Assembly: GCA_016933355.1 (NCBI GenBank)
Contig: JAFGBC010000028.1
Span: forward strand, 1 to 10,344
Source of the DNA: Candidatus Aminicenantota bacterium
GTDB lineage: Bacteria; Acidobacteriota; Aminicenantia; Aminicenantales; JAFGBC01
Length of the DNA: 10,344 bases
Direction of reading: 5' to 3'
This document shows, piece after piece, positions 1-5,157 of this stretch; the stretch's first letter is position 1, and the number at the start of each line of letters is the position of its first letter. Both the position numbers and the translations under genes were made by a program. The notes under the pieces were generated by a model. That model did not search any database. It was given only the letters and a program-made list of their open reading frames with translations, and was not told the DNA's origin.

Positions 1-1
1 C

Positions 2-370
2 CTCCGCAAGTACGGCGGGTTCATCCCGGGCATCCGGCCCGGCCAGAACACCTCGGACTACATCGACTCGGTCCTGTCCCGGATCACGCTGGTCGGGGCC
101 GTTTACCTGGCGGCCATCGCCATCCTGCCCGAGTTCATGATGACCGGGTTCAAGATCGGGACGCTGCCCCTGGTCGGGGCCTTCCTCGACGCCAACCTGC
201 CCAAGTGGTTCACCGAGGGGCTGAACGTCGACTTCTACTTCGGCGGCACCTCGATCCTGATCGTCGTCGGCGTCGCCATGGATACGCTCCAGCAGCTCGA
301 AGCGCAGCTCGTCATGCGCCATTACGACGGGTTCATGCGGCGGGGCCGGATCCGGGGGAGACGGGGATGA
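2..370 (+). CDS. secY: Protein translocase subunit SecY, C-terminal part (5' end outside window)
   Basis: SecY is the pore-forming subunit of the SecYEG channel that moves unfolded proteins across or into the cytoplasmic membrane. Only the last 122 codons are present, read in frame from base 2. The visible part begins in the last large cytoplasmic loop with the family motif KYGGFIPGIRPG, whose arginine is known in the family to matter for SecA-driven transport. It continues through transmembrane segment 9 (RITLVGAVYLAAIAILPEF) and segment 10 (FYFGGTSILIVVGVAMDT), and ends with a basic cytoplasmic tail (MRRGRIRGRRG). The TGA stop overlaps the adk ATG by four bases (ATGA), so the two genes are probably translationally coupled. 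The order secY-adk-map-infA is the usual end of the spc operon. Identification is firm; the start and total length cannot be seen. Confidence 0.97.
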   Translation, partial: LRKYGGFIPGIRPGQNTSDYIDSVLSRITLVGAVYLAAIAILPEFMMTGFKIGTLPLVGAFLDANLPKWFTEGLNVDFYFGGTSILIVVGVAMDTLQQLEAQLVMRHYDGFMRRGRIRGRRG

Positions 371-1029
371 GGGTCATCCTGCTCGGGGCGCCCGGGAGCG
401 GCAAGGGGACCCAGGCGGTCCTCCTCGAACGGCGGCTCGGGCTCCCCAAGATCTCGACCGGCGACATCCTGCGCGCCGCCGTCCAGGCAGCGACGCCGCT
501 CGGCCTCAAGGTCAAGGACCGGATGGCCCGGGGCGAGCTCGTCGAGGACGCCCTCGTCGCCGCGCTGGTCGAGGAGCGCGTCCGGCGGCCCGAATGCGAC
601 GCCGGCTACGTTCTCGACGGCTATCCCCGGACGCTGGCCCAGGCCCGGGACATCGAGCGGATGGACGGCGAACGGTCCGAGATCGTCCTCGAGATCGCCC
701 TGCCCGACGAGGTCCTGCTGGAGCGGCTGTCCCGGCGCTGGGTCTGCCCCCGTTGCGAGGCGGTCACGACCCAGTCGCGGCCGGGCGAGATTCCGAGCAA
801 CCTCTGCCCGGCTTGTAAGACGCCGCTCGCCCAGCGCGAGGACGACACGCCCGAGGTCGTCCGCGAGCGTCTGCGCATCTACCAGGATCAGACCCGTCCC
901 CTGCGCGATTACTACGCGGGCAAGAAGACGCACCGCCTCGTGGACGGCAGCGGCGGCGTCGAGGATGTCTACCACCGCATCGCGGCCGTCGTCAAGGCCG
1001 CCCTGGCGTCCCGCGCGACCCGACAGTGA
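367..1029 (+). CDS. adk: Adenylate kinase, long form with zinc-type LID
   Basis: Adenylate kinase is a cytoplasmic enzyme that interconverts ATP + AMP and 2 ADP and so balances the adenine nucleotide pool. The 220-residue product has the P-loop GAPGSGKGT at residues 7-15, the AMP-site signature DGYPRTLAQA at 84-93 (most relatives have Phe rather than Tyr at the third position), and a LID domain with four cysteines at 127, 130, 147 and 150 arranged CPRC...CPAC, the zinc-binding form of the LID. The arginine-rich stretch after the LID (RERLRIY) is typical. The ATG at 367 is chosen because it opens directly on the P-loop strand (MRVILLGAPGSGKG). An upstream in-frame extension to 205 would run through secY codons and has no homologous character. 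The gene overlaps secY by 4 bases and is followed by map after 4 bases. Confidence 0.97.
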   Translation: MRVILLGAPGSGKGTQAVLLERRLGLPKISTGDILRAAVQAATPLGLKVKDRMARGELVEDALVAALVEERVRRPECDAGYVLDGYPRTLAQARDIERMDGERSEIVLEIALPDEVLLERLSRRWVCPRCEAVTTQSRPGEIPSNLCPACKTPLAQREDDTPEVVRERLRIYQDQTRPLRDYYAGKKTHRLVDGSGGVEDVYHRIAAVVKAALASRATRQ

Positions 1030-1033
1030 GGCT

Positions 1034-1834
1034 ATGATCATCTACAACGACGACGAGATCGCCGCCGCCCGGCGCAGCAACCAGGTCGTGGCCCGCATCC
1101 TGGACGAGCTGGCGGGGATGATCAAACCCGGCCTCCGGACCCGGGAGCTCGACGCCTACGCCGAGGCCCGCACCCGCGAGCTGGGGGCGGTCCCCGCCTT
1201 CAAGGGCTACCGGGGCTATCCGGCCACCCTGTGCGTCTCGGTCAACGAGGAGATCATCCACGGCATCCCCTCGAACCGGGCCCTGCGCGAGGGCGACATC
1301 GTCGGGGTCGACTTCGGAGTCGTCCTGGACGGCTTCTACGGGGACGCCGCCCGGACGTTCGCGGTCGGCGACGTCTCCCCGCTGGCCCGCCGCCTGGTCG
1401 AGACGGCCGAGCGGGCCTTCGCCAAGGGCTTCGCGGAGGTCCGCGACGGCGCCCGGCTCTCGGACCTGTCTCATGCCGTCCAGGCGACGGTCGAGGCCGA
1501 GGGCTTCTCGGTCATCCGCCAGTTCGTCGGGCACGGCGTGGGTCGCGCCCTCCACGAGGATCCGCAGATCCCCAACTTCGGGGCGTCCGGCCGCGGCCCG
1601 CGCCTGCGGCCCGGCCTGATCCTGGCCGTCGAGCCGATGATCGCCGCCGGCGGCTGGGAAGTCGAGATCCTCGACGACGGTTGGACGGCGGTCACCGCCG
1701 ACCGGAGCCTGTCCGCCCATTTCGAGCACACGATCGCGCTGACGGCCTCCGGCCCCGAGATCCTGAGCCGGACCGCGCCCCCGGGGCCGTCCGGGATGTG
1801 GATGGCCAAGGAGAACCGGAATGCCCAAGGATGA
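1034..1834 (+). CDS. map: Methionine aminopeptidase, type I
   Basis: This cytoplasmic metalloprotease removes the initiator methionine from new proteins when the second residue is small. The 266-residue product has the pita-bread fold signatures. The five expected metal ligands are visible: Asp93 (VGVDFG), Asp104 (FYGDAARTF), His167 (GHGVGR), Glu200 (AVEPMI) and Glu231 (HFEHT). His76 in EEIIHGIP matches the conserved active-site histidine. There is no N-terminal zinc-finger or linker domain, so it is the short type I form (MetAP Ia). The ATG at 1034 gives the usual MIIYNDDEI start. The SD is weak (GAGG, 1028-1031), but the start lies only 4 bases after the adk stop, so coupling is likely. The C-terminus runs roughly 18 residues beyond the usual end and overlaps infA by 14 bases; those codons also hold the infA ribosome binding site. 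Confidence 0.96.
   Translation: MIIYNDDEIAAARRSNQVVARILDELAGMIKPGLRTRELDAYAEARTRELGAVPAFKGYRGYPATLCVSVNEEIIHGIPSNRALREGDIVGVDFGVVLDGFYGDAARTFAVGDVSPLARRLVETAERAFAKGFAEVRDGARLSDLSHAVQATVEAEGFSVIRQFVGHGVGRALHEDPQIPNFGASGRGPRLRPGLILAVEPMIAAGGWEVEILDDGWTAVTADRSLSAHFEHTIALTASGPEILSRTAPPGPSGMWMAKENRNAQG
1808..1813 (+). promoter_or_regulatory. infA ribosome binding site inside map
   Basis: AAGGAG ends 7 bases before the infA ATG at 1821 and lies entirely within the last codons of map. It fixes the infA start. Because ribosomes translating map must pass over it, infA initiation is probably coupled to or modulated by map translation (inference). Confidence 0.8.
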
Positions 1835-2039
1835 CGTGTTCGAGGCGGAAGGCACGGTCCTCGAGAACCTGCCCAACGCCATGTTTCGCGTCGAGCTGGC
1901 GAACAAGCACCGGGTCCTGGCCCACATCTCGGGCCGGATGCGGAAGAACTTCATCCGGATCCTGCCCGGCGACCGGGTTCTGATCGAGCTCTCCCGATAC
2001 GACCTGACCAAGGGGCGGATCACCTATCGCTACAAGTAG
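1821..2039 (+). CDS. infA: Translation initiation factor IF-1
   Basis: IF-1 binds the A site of the 30S subunit and cooperates with IF-2 and IF-3 in start-site selection. The product is 72 residues, the standard length, and is a single S1-like OB-fold domain: VFEAEGTVLENLPNAMFRVEL, then HRVLAHISGRMRKNFIRILPGDRV, ending KGRITYRYK. The HISGRMRKN.IRILPGD segment is the family's most conserved stretch. The ATG at 1821 gives the usual M-x-K-[DE]-D start (MPKDDVFEAEG) and sits 7 bases after AAGGAG. It overlaps the end of map by 14 bases and is followed by rpmJ after 11 bases, the common infA-rpmJ-rpsM order at the spc/alpha junction. Confidence 0.97.
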   Translation: MPKDDVFEAEGTVLENLPNAMFRVELANKHRVLAHISGRMRKNFIRILPGDRVLIELSRYDLTKGRITYRYK

Positions 2040-2050
2040 AGGATACGCGC

Positions 2051-2164
2051 ATGAAAGTCAGAGCTTCCGTCAAGAAAATCTGCCGGAACTGCAAGATCAT
2101 CCGCAGGAAGGGGAGCGTCCGCGTCATCTGCACGAACCCCCGGCATAAGCAAAAGCAAGGCTAA
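2051..2164 (+). CDS. rpmJ: Large-subunit ribosomal protein bL36
   Basis: bL36 is a 37-residue zinc-ribbon protein of the 50S subunit. The protein opens MKVRASVKKICRNCKIIRR and ends NPRHKQKQG. The zinc ligands of the C+ form are all present: Cys11, Cys14, Cys27 and His32, so this is the zinc-containing paralogue. Length and spacing match the family exactly. The ATG at 2051 lies 7 bases after AGAGGA (2038-2043), which overlaps the infA stop codon. The next gene, rpsM, begins 11 bases after the TAA. No doubt about identity despite the small size. Confidence 0.96.
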   Translation: MKVRASVKKICRNCKIIRRKGSVRVICTNPRHKQKQG

Positions 2165-2175
2165 GCGAGGTCATC

Positions 2176-2556
2176 ATGGCACGCATCGCAGGCATCACCC
2201 TTCCCGACGAGAAGCGGGTCGAGGTCGGTCTGACCTACATCTTCGGGATCGGGCGGAGCAAGTCCAGCCGGATCCTGGCCGAGGCCAAGATCGACGCGAA
2301 CAAGAAGGTCAAGGACCTGACCGAGGACGAGGTCAACCGAATCCGCCAGATCATCGAGAAGCGGGAGAAGATCGAGGGCGACCTCCGCAAGGACGTCGCC
2401 CTGAACATCAAGCGGCTGATCGAGATCGGTTGCTACCGGGGCCAGCGTCATAAGCGGAAGCTGCCCGTCCGCGGCCAGCGGACCAAGACGAACGCCCGGA
2501 CCCGCAAAGGGCCGCGCGGCCACACGATTAAGAAGATCAAGGACAGGTCGGCCTGA
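2176..2556 (+). CDS. rpsM: Small-subunit ribosomal protein uS13
   Basis: uS13 sits in the head of the 30S subunit, contacts the P-site tRNA and forms bridges to the 50S subunit. The 126-residue product starts MARIAGITLPDEKRVEVGLTY, the standard uS13 N-terminus, followed by the helix-two-turn-helix region (IFGIGRSKSSRIL). The C-terminal signature GCYRGQRHKRKLPVRGQRTK comes before a basic tail (NARTRKGPRGHTIKKIKDRSA) that in the family reaches the tRNAs. The ATG is preceded by GAGG at 2167-2170. The gap after rpmJ is only 11 bases, which leaves no room for a separate structured leader of the kind through which S4 represses this operon in E. coli. rpsK follows after 25 bases. Confidence 0.97.
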   Translation: MARIAGITLPDEKRVEVGLTYIFGIGRSKSSRILAEAKIDANKKVKDLTEDEVNRIRQIIEKREKIEGDLRKDVALNIKRLIEIGCYRGQRHKRKLPVRGQRTKTNARTRKGPRGHTIKKIKDRSA

Positions 2557-2581
2557 GGCCGACGCCGGAAGGAGTCCCCCC

Positions 2582-2977
2582 ATGGCAACCCCATCCAAGA
2601 CCAAGGCCAAGAAGAAGAAAGTCCGCAAGGAAATCGGCTACGGCCTGGCCCACGTCCAGTCGACTTTCAATAACACGATCATCACCATCACCGACCATCA
2701 CGGCAATACGGTCTGCTGGACGAGCGCCGGCACCTCGGGCTTCAAGGGCGCCCGCAAGGGGACGCCGTTCGCCGCCCAGCTCGCGGCCAAGGACGCCGCC
2801 CAGCGGGCTCGGGAGTCGGGAGTCCGCTACGTCGACGTCCGGATCACGGGGCCCGGCGCGGGCCGCGAGTCGGCCATCAGATCCCTGCAAACCTCCGGCC
2901 TCGAGATCAAGTCCATCCGGGACGTCACCCCCATCCCCCACAACGGCTGCCGCACCCGGCGGCGGCGCCGGGTCTAG
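2582..2977 (+). CDS. rpsK: Small-subunit ribosomal protein uS11
   Basis: uS11 is part of the 30S platform near the mRNA exit region and the anti-SD helix. The 131-residue product has a lysine-rich N-terminus (TKAKKKKVRK), then GLAHVQSTFNNTIITITDHHGN, the GTSGFKGARKGTPFAAQLAA segment, and the RITGPGAGRESAIRSLQTSG loop. It ends in the usual PHNGCRTRRRRRV. All blocks of the family are intact and in order. The ATG sits 7 bases after AAGGAG (2569-2574). The gene lies 25 bases from each neighbour (rpsM and rpsD), in the alpha-operon order. Confidence 0.97.
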   Translation: MATPSKTKAKKKKVRKEIGYGLAHVQSTFNNTIITITDHHGNTVCWTSAGTSGFKGARKGTPFAAQLAAKDAAQRARESGVRYVDVRITGPGAGRESAIRSLQTSGLEIKSIRDVTPIPHNGCRTRRRRRV

Positions 2978-3002
2978 GCCATGAGCCGCCAAGGAGTGCG
3001 CG

Positions 3003-3629
3003 ATGCCCAGTAAACGAGAACAGGTTTGCCGTCAGTGCCGGGTCGAGAAGACCAAGCTGTTCCTTAAGGGAGACAAATGCCTGTCCGGTAAGTGCCCGGT
3101 CGAGCGCCGGGCCTACGCGCCGGGCGAGCACGGCAAAATGCGGAGGCGGATTCTCGGCTACGCCATCCAGCTCCGCGAGAAGCAGAAGCTGAAAAGGTAC
3201 TACGGGATGTCCGAGAAGCAGTTCCGGCTCTTCTTCGAGCGGGCCGAGCGGCGCAAGGGCGTCACCGGCGAGAACCTCCTGGCGATGCTCGAGCGACGGC
3301 TCGACAACGTCGTCTACCTGATGGGCTACGCCCGATCCCGGGTTCACGCCCGCCAGCTCATCGGCCACGGCCATTTCCTGGTCAACGACCGCAAGGTCAA
3401 CATCCCGTCCTACGAAGTCGACGCCGGCGACGTCGTCCGCTTCCGGCCCCGGACCGCCCAGACGGCCGGGACCAAGGAGCTCGTCGAATCCACCCAGACC
3501 AAGGCGGTCCCGGGCTGGATCGAGGTCGACCGGGCGGGCTTCCAGGGCCGGATCAAGGCCCTGCCGACCCGCGCCGACGTGACCCTCCCCGTCGAGGAGC
3601 ACCTTGTCGTGGAGCTCTACTCGAAGTGA
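3003..3629 (+). CDS. rpsD: Small-subunit ribosomal protein uS4
   Basis: uS4 is a primary 16S rRNA-binding protein that nucleates 30S assembly and, in some bacteria, represses its own operon. The 208-residue product carries four cysteines at 9, 12, 26 and 31 near the N-terminus, the zinc-binding C+ form. It then has YGMSEKQFRLFFERAERRKG and the S4 RNA-binding domain from about residue 97 (MLERRLDNVVYLMGYARSRVHARQLIGHGHF), ending VEEHLVVELYSK. The first residues (MPSKREQV) differ from the common MARYxGP opening, although the ATG is well supported by AAGGAG at 2991-2996 with 6-base spacing. rpsD lies within the alpha operon between rpsK and rpoA, unlike Bacillus, where it stands alone. Confidence 0.97.
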   Translation: MPSKREQVCRQCRVEKTKLFLKGDKCLSGKCPVERRAYAPGEHGKMRRRILGYAIQLREKQKLKRYYGMSEKQFRLFFERAERRKGVTGENLLAMLERRLDNVVYLMGYARSRVHARQLIGHGHFLVNDRKVNIPSYEVDAGDVVRFRPRTAQTAGTKELVESTQTKAVPGWIEVDRAGFQGRIKALPTRADVTLPVEEHLVVELYSK

Positions 3630-3633
3630 TCGT

Positions 3634-3647
3634 CCCGGTTGTCCGGG
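3634..3647 (+). other. Small hairpin in the rpsD-rpoA gap
   Basis: A perfect 5-bp stem (CCCGG / CCGGG) with the loop TTGT lies in the 45-base gap, 27 bases ahead of the rpoA ATG. No T run follows it, so it is unlikely to be an intrinsic terminator. It could be an mRNA processing or translational control element, or chance in GC-rich DNA. Confidence 0.3.
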
Positions 3648-3662
3648 CTTGACAGGACCGCC

Positions 3663-3670
3663 AAAGGAGG
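3663..3670 (+). promoter_or_regulatory. rpoA ribosome binding site, fixes the ATG start
   Basis: AAAGGAGG, a near-perfect anti-SD complement, ends 4 bases before the ATG at 3675. It decides against the in-frame TTG at 3639, which has no SD and would add 12 residues with no counterpart in alpha subunits. Confidence 0.75.
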
Positions 3671-3674
3671 AGCG

Positions 3675-4697
3675 ATGACGGATCAAGGCTTTCAGCGGCC
3701 GAGGTTTCTGGACTGCGATTTCGACTCCCTGACCGACAAGTACGGGCTGTTCACGGCCCAGCCGTTCGAGAGGGGCTACGGGGTCACGATCGGCAACGCC
3801 CTGCGCCGGGTCCTCCTGTCGTCGATCACGGGCGCGGCCGTCACCGCCGTCCGGATCGAGGGCGTCCTCCACGAATTCTCGACCGTGCCCGGCGTCGTCG
3901 AGGACGTCACCGACATCCTCCTCAACATCAAGAGCATCCCGCTCAAGCTCAAGGGCGACGGCCCGCGGAAGATGACGCTCAAGAAGGAAGGTCCGGCCAA
4001 GGCGACGGCGGCCGACATCAACCACGACGGGGACATCGAGATTCTCAACCCCGACATCCCGCTCGCCTCCCTCGACGAGGACGGCAGCCTGGACATCGAG
4101 ATGGTCGTCAAGAACGGCCGCGGCTACGTGACGGCCGACCAGAACCTCGACGAGGAGATGGGCGTCGACTACATTCCGCTCGACTCCTCCCATTCGCCGA
4201 TCCTCAAGGTCAACTACCGGGTCGAGCCGGCCCGGGTCGGCAAGCGCATCGACTACGAGAAGCTGACCCTCGAGATCTGGACGACGGGCGCCGTCCATCC
4301 CAGCGACGCCCTGTCCCAGGCGGCCAAGATCATCCGGGCCCATCTCGGGATCTTTCTCAACGTCGTCGACGAGCCCCTCGAGCGGGAGCCGTCGGCGCAG
4401 AAGAAGGAGATCCCCTACCTGGACCAGACCGACCTGCTGGCCAAGTCGATCGAGCACCTCGAGCTCTCGGTCCGCTCCAACAACTGTCTGAAGTCGGCCG
4501 GGATCGAGAAGATCTACGAGCTCGTCCAGAAGACCGAGGACGACCTCCTCAAGACCAAGAACTTCGGCCGGAAGTCGCTGGCCGAAATCAAAGAAACCCT
4601 GGCCAACCTGGGCCTGGGGCTGAACCTCGACTTGAGCCCCCGCGTCCTCGATCGCGTCAGGGGCGAGACCGGGCGAGACAGAGAAGACAAGGAGTAA
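3675..4697 (+). CDS. rpoA: DNA-directed RNA polymerase subunit alpha
   Basis: The alpha dimer is the scaffold on which beta and beta' assemble, and its C-terminal domain contacts UP elements and activators. The 340-residue product has the N-terminal assembly domain from about residue 10 to 235, with FERGYGVTIGNALRRVLLSSITGAAV (31-56) forming the dimer-interface region and the EFSTVPGVVEDVTDILLNIKS block (67-87). A linker follows at about 236-255. The C-terminal domain (about 256-325) keeps the DNA-contact residues corresponding to the E. coli 265 determinant: Arg267, Asn270, Cys271, Gly298, Lys300, Ser301 and Glu304. A short charged tail (GETGRDREDKE) closes it. A strong AAAGGAGG site sets the ATG. 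The rplQ SD overlaps the TAA stop, so the two genes are probably coupled. Confidence 0.97.
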   Translation: MTDQGFQRPRFLDCDFDSLTDKYGLFTAQPFERGYGVTIGNALRRVLLSSITGAAVTAVRIEGVLHEFSTVPGVVEDVTDILLNIKSIPLKLKGDGPRKMTLKKEGPAKATAADINHDGDIEILNPDIPLASLDEDGSLDIEMVVKNGRGYVTADQNLDEEMGVDYIPLDSSHSPILKVNYRVEPARVGKRIDYEKLTLEIWTTGAVHPSDALSQAAKIIRAHLGIFLNVVDEPLEREPSAQKKEIPYLDQTDLLAKSIEHLELSVRSNNCLKSAGIEKIYELVQKTEDDLLKTKNFGRKSLAEIKETLANLGLGLNLDLSPRVLDRVRGETGRDREDKE

Positions 4698-4703
4698 ACC
4701 CTC

Positions 4704-5111
4704 ATGAGGCACGCAGTCGCTCATAGGATGCTGCGGCGGACGACCGAGCACCGGATGGCCTTGCTTCGGAACCTCGTCACCTCGCTCATCGAGAAGGAAC
4801 GGATCCGGACGACCCTGCCCAAGGCCAAGGAGGCGCGCCCCCTGGCCGAGAAGATGATCAGCCTGGCCAAGGCCAACACGCTGGCCTCCCGGCGCAGGGC
4901 CTTAGCCTTCGTCTACAAGGAGTCGGCCGTCACCAAGCTTTTCGCCGAGATCGGCCCCCGTTTCGCCGAGCGGCCGGGCGGCTACACGCGGATCGTCAAG
5001 CTCGAGCCCCGCCAGGGCGACGGCGCCCCCATGGCCCTGCTCGAGCTCGTCGGAGCGGAGTTCAAGAAGAGATCCCGCAAGAAAGACAAGAAGAAACCCG
5101 CCGCCAAGTAG
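4704..5111 (+). CDS. rplQ: Large-subunit ribosomal protein bL17
   Basis: bL17 lies on the solvent side of the 50S subunit near the exit tunnel. The 135-residue product opens MRHAVAHRMLRRTTEHRMAL and continues LRNLVTSLIEKERIRTTLPKAKE, matching the family's MRHxxxxxxLxRxxxHRxAxLRN opening with several substitutions. The middle carries FAERPGGYTRIVKLEPRQGD, the usual GGYTRI.KL..R.GD block, and then APMALLELV. The C-terminus is a lysine-rich tail (FKKRSRKKDKKKPAAK). The SD AAGGAG (4689-4694) overlaps the end of rpoA and lies 9 bases from the ATG. This is the last gene of the ribosomal block; the next gene is convergent and 44 bases away. Confidence 0.96.
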   Translation: MRHAVAHRMLRRTTEHRMALLRNLVTSLIEKERIRTTLPKAKEARPLAEKMISLAKANTLASRRRALAFVYKESAVTKLFAEIGPRFAERPGGYTRIVKLEPRQGDGAPMALLELVGAEFKKRSRKKDKKKPAAK

Positions 5112-5135
5112 CGGCGCGGACGTCCCGGGCGAGCC

Positions 5136-5157
5136 GGCGCCGGACGGCTCCGGCGTC
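5136..5157. terminator. Candidate bidirectional hairpin between rplQ and the beta-mannosidase gene
   Basis: CGCCGGA (5138-5144) and TCCGGCG (5149-5155) form a perfect 7-bp stem with a CGGC loop, extendable by a G-T and a G-C pair. It fills most of the 44-base gap between two convergent genes and touches the last codon of the mannosidase gene. No T run follows on either strand, so it is not a classic intrinsic terminator. It may be a transcription barrier, protect 3' ends, or work with Rho. Confidence 0.4.

Noticed and set aside
205..366. Upstream extension of adk to an ATG at 205
   Set aside because: It would overlap secY codons, and adenylate kinases begin directly with the P-loop strand, as at 367.
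3639..3674. TTG start that would lengthen rpoA by 12 residues
   Set aside because: It has no SD, and the added residues do not match alpha subunits. AAAGGAGG sits directly before the ATG at 3675.
3649..3677. TTGACA as a promoter -35 before rpoA
   Set aside because: The position 17 bases downstream (3672-3677, GCGATG) is no -10 box, so this is a chance match.
2925..4751. 608-codon open frame on the minus strand opposite rpsD and rpoA
   Set aside because: Long antisense frames are expected opposite GC-rich genes with G/C at third codon positions. It has no domain character and its plus-strand counterparts are certain.
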